From the NCBI RefSeq assembly GCF_000204055.1, contig NW_006768793.1:835983-899982 (forward strand): 64,000 bases of DNA, read 5' to 3'. Each line of letters starts with the position of its first letter. Positions within the stretch are counted from its first letter, which is position 1. The stretch comes from Melampsora larici-populina 98AG31. Taxonomy: Eukaryota; Basidiomycota; Pucciniomycetes; Pucciniales; Melampsoraceae. Shown piece after piece: positions 34,053 to 45,048 of the stretch. The position numbers and the translations under genes were made by a program. The notes under the pieces are model-generated. The model was not told where the DNA came from. It did no database searches and saw only the letters and a list, made by a program, of their open reading frames with translations.

Positions 34053-37036
34053 ATGGATCTCGATTCAGATTCTTCGTCTGGTGAAGAAGAGCCATTGGAC
34101 AACAATCTGAATTCTGACGAACCTCCTGAGCACCGAACAATCAAGATATGCAAATTTATAAATGAGCTTGGAATGACACCAAAATCTTTTCTTCAAAACC
34201 TCCTCGAGTCCGAGAAGCCTGCGGTCATCAAGCGTCGTCGATTCTTTGGATCATTGACTGGATGGCCATCGACACTGAAAGTGATTGAGACTCTCAAGAC
34301 TCTCATATTCAAGCATCAAACGAGGAGAAATATGAATAATTGGAATGCTTTCATACTGGAGGAAGTATGTCTAGATACCCATAGAGGCTATCTTTCTTTG
34401 CAATGTTGACTTTACATTATGAAAGTGTTTCCTGATGAACTTTCATTTGATTTATGTAGGCAAAAGAAATTGTCAATCGTGAAGACTTGCCTCGGGGCGA
34501 AGCTCCAAATGGAAGCTTTTACAATGCTGGAAAAGTCAACCATTCATTTTTCAAGCCGGAATCAGAAGCCGCTTGCGATGACAGCCTCAGAACGCATATG
34601 CCATTCCTACATGCCATTCTCTACTCCAAAATCGAAACAGCAATCATTGCTCGTGATATAGTTCGCAAAAAAAAATCAGCAAAGGCAAAGAGTAAAGCAG
34701 AAAGCAAGGATACAAACAATGAATCTCTGAATGATGGTGAATTGAACAAACTTGACTCAATGAGACGTAGACTGGACGCTTCATCAGTGGAGGATATGGA
34801 GGGTGTCTCACACTCGGAAACAATTTCTCCTAGTGATGTGGAACAGAAGCAATTAGTCCAAGTGAGTATTTAAATGTCTTTGTTCTACATCCCACATTTG
34901 TATTGGTTGAACTGATTATGTTTTTGGCTTATATTCTTTCAGGTTCCTGTTACAATCCTTTCGATGATAGCCTTTGTATCTAACCGACGTTTCAATGGAA
35001 AGCAGCTACAAAATTCTCTTTCATTCATTGCATGTGGTGTATCTGAGCGTATGAACGATTATCTACACTTCCTCGGATTGACTTCAAGTCGCAAAACTGG
35101 ACTTAAAGCAATGGACACCTTAGGTCATGCGTGCGAAAAATTGATCAAGAGTCGCATGGCTGAGAAGTACAACTTGTATCCCTTTATGACACTCGATAAC
35201 ATTGAAATCCAAGCTCGTATCCACAATACTCGGATAGAATCGACCACCAAAATGTTTCATGGGTCTTATGGATATCTACATTTTTTACCCGACCATCTTA
35301 CAAAAGATATTGATCCAAATGAGGCCACTGTCGAAAATCTTCTCAAATGTGTTGAAAAGAGTCGATCAGAGCCCTTTGAACCTTCATCGATGTTACCTGA
35401 TCAGAAAGATGATGCTCACTGGACATTAGTTCTGAAATCTCAGCTCGCTGAAGCACTAGTCAAATATGTACGAGGTCACACCAAATTCCGCTGCTCACAC
35501 CGCCTGTAAAGAATCACTTGCTCTTGTTCCACCTTCAGTGGACCCAATACCAATGTACACTCCCGATATCATGATGCTAAAGATGATGAGTGCTTCGGAT
35601 AATTCTACCAGTGGTGTCTCCGATATGCTGGGACAATGTCAAAAACAGACCAATGAAGACGCGGTTGAATTTGCGAAATATCTTTGAGTAATCGAAGGTG
35701 ATATGGGCACATGCCTGAACTTTGAATCCCTAGTCCGGCAGCGATTTCCAGCCGGGCACGCTGACAAAGCTCTGGCCAACATTCTGAACATGCCCGGTTT
35801 GGCTCATACACTATGGAATGTGGCAAGCAAAGTGTTGAGCCATCACTGGGGGAATTCAAAAGATTCTTGCGACACTGGGGTGCATCGGACTGCTGGTGCG
35901 CTGGGAATCAACCCTGATAAACTTCCATCACAACAGGATTTCAATTCTTTGATGCATGTAATATTCAAAAGCCACACCGCAACCCTTGTCTTTCTTTTGA
36001 GGTATGGACCTTTGATCTCGATTAGGAAAAGCTGTATTGAACTGACTATATGACTGTGTGATTCCACACAGGCAAACCATACAAGCTCACGAAGTTCTGG
36101 TTGATTTAAAAGACCCTGGAGTGGCGCAGTCTATAATCGATGAATGCTATGAGCGATACTTCACCATTAACTCTTTATGCGATTCATCTAAAACCGGTGA
36201 TTGGACATTGTATAATCTGCGTCTACGTCTTAGAGACTTTGCTTCAATTGTAGAGGGTGATAAGGCAATGAGAGCTGGTGACATAGGACGTGTTTTACTG
36301 ATGTGGAAGCGATGGGCTGTTATGGCTCATGGCGTGACAGGATTATCCCATTATGCCATCCATCTTCCCAGGTTTATATTTATTCTAGAAAAATATCTAC
36401 CTCCTAAGATTGCAAAAGCGATAAAACACAGTCTTCTTATTCCAACCGGTGGTCGCGAGGGACACTGGGTTGCAAAAGACTTCTATCTCGAGATTCAAAA
36501 CTATTGGCTGAAGTATTTCTACAACCATTCTGTAAGTCATTCTGAATTGACTTCTTTCCTTAGAAGAACAAACTAACATACTTGAACTTCAAAATTAGGG
36601 GCAAGGAACTGAGATTGAAAGGTTAATGGAGAGATTCTCAATTCTAATACCTTTGGTAATGCCTGATGAACCATTGAATGAATCAAGATCAGAAATTTCA
36701 AACTCATGTTGATGTTTTCTGTCTGAACAGCTACGAGAACTGATACATCAAATGAAGGTAAGGTCTGGTCTCAAGGATATCTATCAGAACAATAGACATG
36801 TCATCACGCCTCAATCATTACAGAACTTTTTACGCATGGCTCAAGTTCACTTATGCAATCCAGAACTCTCTCAAAACACACGTGATCTTGATGATAATGA
36901 TGAAGTGGATGATATGGAGGTTCTAGGAATTGAAAAGCTCTTTTCAATCGTGCAGGAGGAGGCAGGAAAAAAAAAGGATTCTAGATTCTTATGGGGTTCG
37001 ATGAATGTCATCAACACAGTTTCAGAGTCAGTATGA
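34053..37036 (+). pseudogene. candidate transposase of the helicase transposon (DUF6589-like), frameshifted
   Basis: Exons are 34053-34364, 34460-34861, 34943-36001, 36072-36531, 36599-36655 and 36731-37036. The N-terminus is acidic (SDSSSGEEEP), followed by about 300 residues with a basic middle, and a conserved-looking core with TLDNIEIQ, HGSYGYLHFLP, WTLVLKSQLAEALVKY, VIEGDMGT, an RAGDIGRVLLMWKRW helix and GGREGHWVAKDF. These blocks resemble a large basidiomycete family that I recall as DUF6589, whose acidic motifs suggest an RNase H-like transposase. That family name is from memory. Two disablements are seen: a one-base frameshift near 35470-35490 and a TGA at 35685-35687 where tryptophan is likely. 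All splice borders remain consensus, so decay is recent. Confidence 0.7.
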
Positions 37037-37148
37037 CTAGCAGTTCAATCAATGGTTAATCACATATGTACTTTTTGTTCAAAATTGCTCAATTTAAAAG
37101 CCAACTTCTTTGAAATGATAAAATATGTTTGTATCTACACAGAGCATT

Positions 37149-39668
37149 TCAACCTTGTACACTCGGAGGCTTAATCTTTTTCTCTTTGCGCAGTCTCTTT
37201 CTTTCAGCAATACCAGCGTCTTTGACGGCTTTCTCAGCGTCTTTGATAGCTTTTTGTCGTGCTTTTTCAAGAGCTTCCTCTTGCCGAAAAGCTATTTCCT
37301 TTTGCCGTTTATCACGCTTTTCTTCTTTCAACCTTTCAACCTCAAAAGCTTTCTCTTCGTGTATTCTCTTTCTCTCAGCAATACCAGCGGCTTTCAGAGC
37401 TTTCTCAGCCACCTTCAAGCGTGATTGCTCACGATGTTCTTCTTCCATCAGTTCCAGGTCCAAGATTTCTTGATCGTTCTTGATCTGCATATCTTCCAGC
37501 TCCTCTTCATGTTGCTTAAATGAATTGCTTCTGAACCATTTCTGAATGCACTCATTAATACTATCAAACTGTCCAGGTAATTGTTCACCACATAAGATCT
37601 CCCTGAGAAAGACACCGTTTGAGACAGCAGCATAGTTCTTGACAATTTGCCAAGCATTGTCCTGTTTGAAGAGAGTCGTGGGTTGCATATGACATCCAGA
37701 AGGATAAGCTTGAGTAAAAATTGCTTCGAAGCTTTCAGTAAGTGCGGCAGCTAGGTCATTCATAGCCGGGTTCAGTCGTATTGGATCATCCATCTTACAA
37801 ACAAGTGGGATCCCAGCAGTAGCCTTTCGTTTTGTAGCTGCCTTTGTTGGTTGAAAAGCTGTTATGTCTTCGGGTAAAGTTGGACTAGAATCAAGTAGTT
37901 CCTCTAGATCCGCAGATTTTGTATATGGTAGCAGTCGGATGATTCGAGCAGCAGCTTCAGGCTCGCAAGTTGAACATCGACATGCTGGCATTCCAATTGA
38001 TTTTTCACGCTCAATCTCTGCTAGATAGCCTGGATCGGACTTTGACATGGGGATGTATCCCTTGCTATATATTTCAAAGATAAGATTGATCTATCTTAGC
38101 ATCTATCACAGAAATTCAGCTTTCAAAGAGGACTTACAGGTTATCCAAAGCGTAAACTACTCTAATACAACATGGTGTCAACCGAAAAGCATTCATTCGT
38201 TCTTCATTGTTCATATGGTCTGAAACTTCAATCTCGTCAATAGAGTTTCCAAAATTTGGCATAGTCGGCTGAACAAAAATTATAACTAGGCCAGTGTTGT
38301 CTTTTCCGCGGCCGGCTCTTCCACCCATTTGATTTGATTCGGATGGGTCCATCGCACCCATTATTACCACAGTTTTCACACGCTTCCAATTCTGACCTAA
38401 GCCCAAGGCTGAAGTGCAAGAAAATATGGGAAATTTCCCCTTGCCAAACTCCTCGGCTCGCACAATCTTGTCTTTGTCACCAATAGCAGAATGATATTTG
38501 CGGATGCAGCCACTGTTGCCATCACGTGCATCATCGGGTGTACCACGTGCTTCACAAACAACTTTTGATACAGTACCGGTCGCATTTCGAGTTCCAGAAT
38601 ATATCAACATTGGTGTCATTTCATCGTTCGAGACTCGTGATTCTGGTGGAATTATGAGTTTTAAATCGTTGGCTGAATCGAGGGTAGAAGACATGTAGAT
38701 TCGAATGTAGCGCAGTTCTGGGCGTACAAGCTCGGCACGAATTATTGTCATATGTGCTGGAGTGATACTCAAGCATTCTTGGATTGCTGCAACTGCTTGA
38801 GGTCGGCAGGTTGCTGACATGAGCAACATTGGCACATTGTCTGTTGCCATCAGCTGTTGACCAATCTTTCCATATGACAACCTAAACACTCCAACATCTT
38901 GAGGGGTGACATGGACGGAAAAGTTTCTTGATTTTCCATTGTCCTGTAGGCCCCAAAGATAAATACAATGGGCTTTGTCGACGACTTTCAAAATTAAGTG
39001 ACGTTGAAACTTTTTGCTATGGTACAGTTTTTGAAATTCTTTGCTGTTTAAGAATATCTCCGGGCTCTGAACAAGGCAGAGATTTTTGTGAGCAAAAAGA
39101 CAATGTCTTAATCTGATACACAAAATAAAAAAACCTACAAGATATATGAAAGAGTAATAGTTATGATGCAAATCTTTCAAAACTTCTCCGGTGAACGTCT
39201 TTTTGGTCAGGTTTACTGCAGTGATGCCAACTGCTTGCTTTTCCAAAACCTGAACCAAGATCACAATTGTGTGAGTGGAAAGTATTGTCAACTTTCAGGT
39301 AAAGGATTCACCTGATTGTCACCGAGTCTATCCAGTGGATTCAATACCAGTATGACTGGCTTTTTTGCTTTACCAAACATGTGGAAGAAGAGTTCCGGCA
39401 CTCGACTTTTCCCGAACCCCGTTCCAGCAAGTAAAAAGGTGATGTCACCGTTCACAAGACTGACCGCCGTGGTGATCTGTTCATCCTTTACATCGTCGGT
39501 AGGGTACTTTTTTGTGAACTTTGAAGCAACTGTTTCGTTTTGGTCATGAAGACTTGAAGTGAGCAATTTATTACTCAAAGTCGGATTCTCAAGCTCAAGC
39601 TTATGTGAAGGTTGCAGTTGCTGGGGCGGGTGTGCCTGTGTATCACTTCGAGTTCGTCTTTTAGACAT
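37149..39668 (-). CDS. RecQ-like SF2 helicase of the transposon, catalytic Glu replaced
   Basis: Four exons (39312-39668, 39139-39249, 38138-39066, 37149-38064) join in one open frame of 770 residues. The helicase core shows motif I AGTGFGKSR, motif II region VVDKAH, motif III LLMSATCRP, and motif VI QMGGRAGRGKD, the layout of RecQ-type superfamily 2 helicases. Motif II should read DEAH or DECH; here the glutamate that activates water for ATP hydrolysis is lysine, explained by one G-to-A change. The C-terminus is a cysteine cluster (CRCSTCEPE) and a long highly charged coiled coil containing the repeated phrase AGIAERKR. In the element it may unwind or remodel DNA during transposition. No frameshift or stop was found, but activity is doubtful. 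Confidence 0.8.
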
Positions 39669-39822
39669 AGATGTATTTAGAATAAGATGAAACGGAGGGA
39701 TTCAAAGCGTGTCGATTGGATATCAAGGTCAACAGGTTTATGATGAACTCATCTTTGTCGATTTGAAAGGTTCAAATTTGGATTTGATGTTTACATGACA
39801 CATGTAACATCACCCGCAGTCA

Positions 39823-40931
39823 TTTTTTGAAATTTCAAAAGTACAAAGTTTGAGGTCAATCACAACTTTTGCTTTCGATCAAAGGATTGGAGCCTGCGCG
39901 AAGCAAGGCGGAAAGTGCGGAAATCGCGGAAAGTGCGGAAAAAATACAGAACTGTATAAACAGCCCTCGAAAGAGCACTGTCCGAATTGGGCAGTTAGGC
40001 TTACTTCGAACTTCGAACACGTTTCACCATATAAAGAATGTTGGGTGAAATACTCGTTACGAGTAACAATTGATTAATTACAAAAAAGTAACGTTGAGTA
40101 AAAAGTACGATGAATAGGCGTGTTGGGTAAGGGCAAAGGGATAGGGAACTAAGCGAATCGAAGACTTTCATTTTTTTAAAAGACCTCCCTCATCTTCCTA
40201 TCAATGCTTTTGACCAAACTCATATCGCTTCTTGATGCCCATGATGCCAACATCATGTTGACAATCACTGTGCAAGACTTTGTCAAATTCTTATGTGTTG
40301 CCGCCGACGTGGTTGTGCGGTCTGAACAGTCTCTTCAGCTCACTACGCACAGAAGGCCTATACAATACCTTGCTGCGAGCCTTCCGCCATCCATACATCA
40401 CTATCTGGAGGTGTTGTTGGCTATGGCGAGTAAGGGATACAGTCGAGAAGAGATATGATCGAGAGCAGGTGCCGAGTTGTTGATTTGATAAGTTCTTCAT
40501 CTCGTTTCTTTTGCTGGATGATAGCTGATACATGTGGTTGGATTGATAGTTCCGCATTGGTCATAGCATCAAAGGGCCTTTCCGCTTTGGGATGCTGAAA
40601 CAAAAGTGCTCACATGTCTACCCTGTACGTCTAACCTGTATTTTCCGCACTTTCCGTACTTTCCGCACTTTCCGCCTTGCCTCGGGGAGGCTCCGATGCT
40701 CTCCTTTCGATGAGAATAAAAAAAAATGAGGAGATGGAAAGATGCGGAAGAAGCTGAATGGTAATGTTTGAGTCTAAAAAAAAAGTCGTAATTAAATGCA
40801 ATAGTTTTCTTTTGGTGCCAATTTCTCCCACCAAAAGGGAATTGTGCTTGTCACCAAGAAAACCGAGATAGCCCGTAAGTCCCTATGCTCACAAGCTCGC
40901 GGCAAGAAGCATAGGGACCTAGTTAAGTTAG
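39823..40931. repeat. right terminal inverted repeat, split by a nested MITE
   Basis: Removing the 824-bp insertion and one copy of its 8-bp duplication leaves exactly 277 bases, the same length as the left repeat and nearly identical to it in inverse orientation. Confidence 0.88.
39880..40703. mobile_element. nested hAT-type MITE, 824 bp
   Basis: This insertion splits the right terminal repeat of the large transposon. Both sides carry the octamer CTTTCGAT (39872-39879, 40704-40711). The ends are imperfect inverted repeats sharing GGAGCCT and GCAAGGCGGAAAGTGCGG, followed by short tandem GGAAAGTGC units. The 8-bp duplication indicates hAT-type mobilisation. No transposase is encoded; short frames inside lack family features. 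Confidence 0.85.
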
Positions 40932-41308
40932 GTGAACTTTAGGGTCTTCAGGACCCGCCAAGACAAAAGATGAAAGGGAATCTATCAAATCAGATCTACA
41001 ATTCCGAACCCTCACAAATACCACCTATGTATGCTTGTCCAGCAGAACTGGGTCAAACTTGATGAACTGATATCTGTCATATCAAGTATGGATTTCAAAG
41101 AGATATGATATGAAGAGAAAAGTAGTTGGAGGTTTAACGATAAGTAGATCATATGTAGTCTGATTTCAGTCCTATGCTTAGCTGAGTGTTGTGTGTATAT
41201 TCATAAGTTTTGATCTGTGTGTGTTATGGAATTTTCCGTTCGATCTTTACTTCTCGCTTCTATCGATATCAATTATAAGTGACTGGCCCGTTCAAGAACC
41301 ATACCGAG

Positions 41309-43022
41309 ATGAAACCCTCTAGTTGGACAGCTCAGCTTTCACTCTGGCGCGAGATTATCTCTGAAATTCACGAGGGGACTGAGCGAGTAAACCAACACCA
41401 CGATTTTATTCAAAAGCGATTTGATGAACTTGACTTGGAAGGATTCATTTGATCAAAGGCATCGATCCTTGAGATCTTTCTTGAGCTCGGTTCATCAGCA
41501 AGCACACATGAAGCTTCCTCGTCAATCAACAACTTGACCGATTCTAGTGTGGGTCAAATATTGGAAGTTGTTCACGATGATCAATCGCAACCTCGATCTC
41601 GTCGTGTAGGCCTCATGGATCTACCTATTGAGGTCTTTGACAAGATACTTGACCAGATTCATCGCCTCCCAAACCATGGTCTATACGAAAAAAGGACCTT
41701 AGGTGAGGTGAAGATCACAGGTCCCGGTGATATGACGCCATACTACACCTACTTGTACCGCGATTCGCCAATCTTGAATCATGTTCAGAACTTTTCACTT
41801 ACTTCTCGTGAAATATATCAATACTGTCAACCACGGCTATGGCGAGTGAGTGATCTCCAAATCCACTTGCTAATGGAGGAAATATTTTTAGTCGTGATCG
41901 ATCGCTCATTCTGCTCCTCAGAAATTAATTTTTCCTACGTCTTCTCCAGCACCGATAGATCTATGGACCAAAGGGATCCTTTGCAAACAAGGCACACATG
42001 TCCAATCTCTAGCACTCACTCTCTCCGAAAACTGCTGTAAACCTCTCGGTGAATTCATAGAACATGATTCATTCTATGATAATCTTGATATCGATCCCAC
42101 ACGTGAACGGAAACAGATCTCACCAAAGAATGTAAAAGACTTAATCAATATGTGCCCCAATCTTTCTACGCTCGAAATGTCTTATGATTATGAGGAACCG
42201 AATGACGACAAGGGTAGAACAGAAGATTTTCTGTTAGACTTAGTTCCACTAATATCAAATCTCAAACACCTTCAGGAATTCATATTTGTGGATACAAATC
42301 GAGGTACAATCTTATACGAATTCCCATCAAAAGTCATTGGTATTCTACCACTCCTCGAGTCACTCATAATTTGTGTACCTACACATACAGTCTCTGGATC
42401 TCAAAAACTACTTGATAGTTCCTTTGGTTTCAATTTATCTAAACTGAGATATCTATCACGGCTGAGTTTAGGATACGTTGATGTTATAGATGAAAGTTGG
42501 TGTCTATACGAGTGGCCAAAAACAATCACAAATATTGAATTTCTCTGTTGTCGTGGTTTATTACCAAGTTTGGCCCATCAAGTCATTCATCATATCGCGC
42601 CTTACTTAACAGATCTCAGCCTTGACTTCCCCTATAAGGACGATGGCGACGACTGGGAATTCGAACCAAACTGGAATCCTCAAAGCCATCTATCTTTTCC
42701 ATATCTAACCAACTTGAGGCTTTGTACTCGAAACGCGCACTTTCTGGTCAGCTTCCAAAACTGCAAATCTCTACGCCGTGTTGAATTCAGCTGTAGAACA
42801 TTAGAACATTGCAGGGTGCCAAGGGGGATTCTGTTGGAAGGCAATTGGCCTCAGCTTGAAAAACTGCATGTAAATGCTGATGGTGTTGAAATAATTGGCG
42901 TGAATCTCCGAGAAGTTGAAGATGAATTACTTTCATTGGAACAATGTTGTAAAGAAATCAACTTGAAGGTGATCATAACACGGTTTACAAGGAAATTCGT
43001 TTGGGGTAATAACATTGCTTGA
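41309..43022 (+). pseudogene. F-box/LRR-like paralogue with one in-frame stop
   Basis: Two exons (41309-41845 and 41922-43022) match the gene at 31273-32974 along the whole length, including intron position and phase. Codon 48 is TGA (41450-41452) where the paralogue has tryptophan (EGFIW); the rest of the frame is open. A methionine just before the F-box (LMDLPIEVFDKIL) could allow a shortened protein with an intact F-box and LRR-like part. With the first copy it forms a tandem pair now separated by the large transposon. Confidence 0.75.
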
Positions 43023-43364
43023 TCTTTTCTTAATCAGTTGTACTCTGTTCTTCTAGAATAAAACACGACCTGGCTCTTCTGATACCAGAAACATTCAAGC
43101 TGGTACACACAGCCAATGGCTTTAAATCTACACATTTTGCAAACAGAAATCTAACTTAAAATTCATTACAGTGGATCTCAATGCTCAATGATAATCAATT
43201 TACAATTTTAAAAGATTAAAGATGAAAAATCATGTGTCATGTGTTGTATCAATTATCTTGGGCAAAGTTGGAAAGCATTGAAGTGATCACAATTTGTCCT
43301 GAACTTTGATTCTTGGAGAACAGAGTGTTCTCAATTGGGGAGAACTTTGCAATCTTCAGGCCCA

Positions 43365-43735
43365 CCAGATCAAATGGACTGCTGCTATGGATGTTGATCT
43401 TGAACATGAAGCAACAAAATGTGTGAAATGTTTGCAAGCTCCCTGAAGGCTGCAATGTGGCAGGCATTACCTGGATCTACAAGGTCAAGAACAATGCTGA
43501 TGGTGAATTCCTTAAGTTTATGGCACAACTCTGCACCCAAGGGTTTCCTCAAGTCACCAATATTGACTATCATGAGATCTATGCTCCAACTGGCTGTAAG
43601 ACATCATTTTGTGTGGTTATTGCTATTGCCAGTGTTAAAGATTATGGATTGCATGGGATGGATGCTATTGCAGCCTTCCTTAATGGCATTACAGATGAAG
43701 CTATTTACATGTTGATCCGGACTTGTCGTTCCTGG
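43365..43735 (+). pseudogene. Ty1/Copia reverse transcriptase fragment
   Basis: A plus-strand frame reads LPEGCNVAGITWIYKVK, then LCTQGFPQVTNIDYHEIYAPT and GMDAIAAFLNG, the diagnostic N-terminal RT blocks of Copia polyproteins. The frame breaks upstream (a TGA where tryptophan is expected, and a shift near 43440), and the conserved arginine after APTG is cysteine. The YVDD box and all other domains are missing. Confidence 0.8.
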
Positions 43736-43789
43736 TTTTAGTATATAAGAATGGATCTTTTCTCTCTTAGTAGTTTCTCTTTTTTCTCA

Positions 43790-44033
43790 TTCATTCTCAT
43801 ATTTGTTTCTTGAACCATCAGGTACATTGACTTTTCCACTTCACTTGTGTCCTCATGCTTACTTACCAAGAACTTGTTGTGATCTTCCAAAGGTTTGCTT
43901 TCTTATGTTATGGTGTGGTGTTAAAAGCAATTCATTCTCATATTTGTTTCTTGTCCCATCAGGTACATTTGATTTTCAACCTTACTTGTGTTCTCATACT
44001 TACTTACTGAGAGCTTGCTGTGATCTTCCAAAG
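43790..44033. repeat. two direct repeats of about 103 bp
   Basis: Unit 1 (43790-43892) and unit 2 (43931-44033) are about 85% alike, both starting TTCATTCTCATATTTGTTTC and ending GATCTTCCAAAG, with 38 bases between them. Each contains a pyrimidine-rich run followed by CATCAGGTACATT, resembling an acceptor site. No protein family was recognised. Confidence 0.7.
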
Positions 44034-44215
44034 CAAGTACACAAAACTTACCTATTGCTTGCTTGAAGGTGTGTGTTGCAGACTTGCCGTACTACCAAAA
44101 TCCAATTGGGATTCATGGAAATTGACTGCACAATTGGGCCAGTGTGCAATTAGGATTAATAGCTGAAGTGACTGTAGTCACTCCGGCCTATGGTCATTGT
44201 ACATGAAAAAATGCT

Positions 44216-44255
44216 GAGGAGGGTGCTGTATGAGGAGCGGTACAGCACCCTCCTC
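44216..44255. other. perfect 15-bp stem-loop
   Basis: GAGGAGGGTGCTGTA (44216-44230) and its exact inverse (44241-44255) flank a 10-base loop. Weaker inverted similarity (ATGCTGA..TTCAGCAT, GGCCTATGG..CCATAGTC) extends outwards to about 44170-44300, so it may be the core of a small foldback element. Confidence 0.6.
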
Positions 44256-44354
44256 ATATTACTTCAGCATTATGACACTACAGCATGGTCAGGCCATAGT
44301 CAGTTGGACTGCAGCCTACTGGGCCCAGACTGGAGCACACCACACCATTGTCCG

Positions 44355-45048
44355 TCAACCTAACTAAATCCCTCTTGGACAAACAAGTAGTCAAGAGAAG
44401 GACTTATAGCTTAACCCTGGAATTTGGTGTCTGAGCCCGTGGACATTTGGCTGGAGCATTTTTCAAACTAACACACTGCATTATCTCCAAGCCAAGAAAT
44501 GAATTGTTCTGTGAATCATTATGCATACACAGGTTTTTTTGGATAAGCACTTACCCCCAGGAAGGTCATCAAAAAATTGCTTGAAAAACTCCTGTCTCCT
44601 GTAAACTTTGAGTGTGGCTGCTGCAAGTTTTCAACAAGTCTGACAGTTTGAGCAAAAAGGTGGATTTTTTATAAATCCATTCAAATCAATGAAACTGATT
44701 GAAGAAACATTTGAGAGTTTCTCAAATGACAGGAGTAAATGACTCTCTGAAACCTCTGCAGCAAATTACAGAGGATGAAATTTATCAATAAAAATTGAGC
44801 TTGAATAGCTCAATAGCCATTTGGTTTGGGATGCTGATACCGGCACAGGTGTATGTAGGATGATTTACAGCACAAATTATTTCTGGGCTCCAGGGGATTT
44901 TTGTAAACAAGATAATGCAGTGTTTTGATTTGAAAAATGCCCCAGCCAAACAAAGGTCCACAGGCTCACACACCAAATTTTGTGGATAAGCTATAAGTCC
45001 CTCTCTCAACTATATACTTGTTTGTCCAAGAGGGACTTAGTTAGCTTA
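44355..45048. mobile_element. non-autonomous foldback element, about 694 bp, same end type as the helicase transposon
   Basis: The two ends are inverted copies for at least 135 bases and, more weakly, about 190. The right end in inverse reads TAAGCTAACTAAGTCCCTC; the left reads TCAACCTAACTAAATCCCTC. About 45 bases in from the CCCT block an inverted AGAGGGACTTA follows, so each end can form a hairpin. No transposase is encoded. A target duplication could not be seen, so limits may be off by a few bases. Confidence 0.7.

Larger units (their letters stand above)
33596..40931. mobile_element. 7336-bp TIR transposon with candidate transposase and RecQ-like helicase
   Basis: The ends are nearly perfect 277-bp inverted repeats, starting CTAACTTAACTAGGTCCCT, at 33596-33872 and, interrupted by a later insertion, 39823-40931. 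The nonamer GTGAACTTT flanks both sides (33587-33595, 40932-40940). The interior has two convergent spliced genes separated by 112 bases: 34053-37036 (plus) and 37149-39668 (minus). Each end contains an internal hairpin in which TCCCTATGC is repeated in inverse about 30 bases later. A 9-bp duplication and long inverted repeats are seen in Mutator-like elements, but the gene content is not the classical one. The assignment as one element is direct from sequence; the superfamily is open. Confidence 0.9.

Noticed and set aside
33596..40931. Helitron, because a helicase is encoded
   Set aside because: Helitrons lack TIRs and target duplications, and their helicase is Pif1-type fused to a Rep domain; none of this fits.
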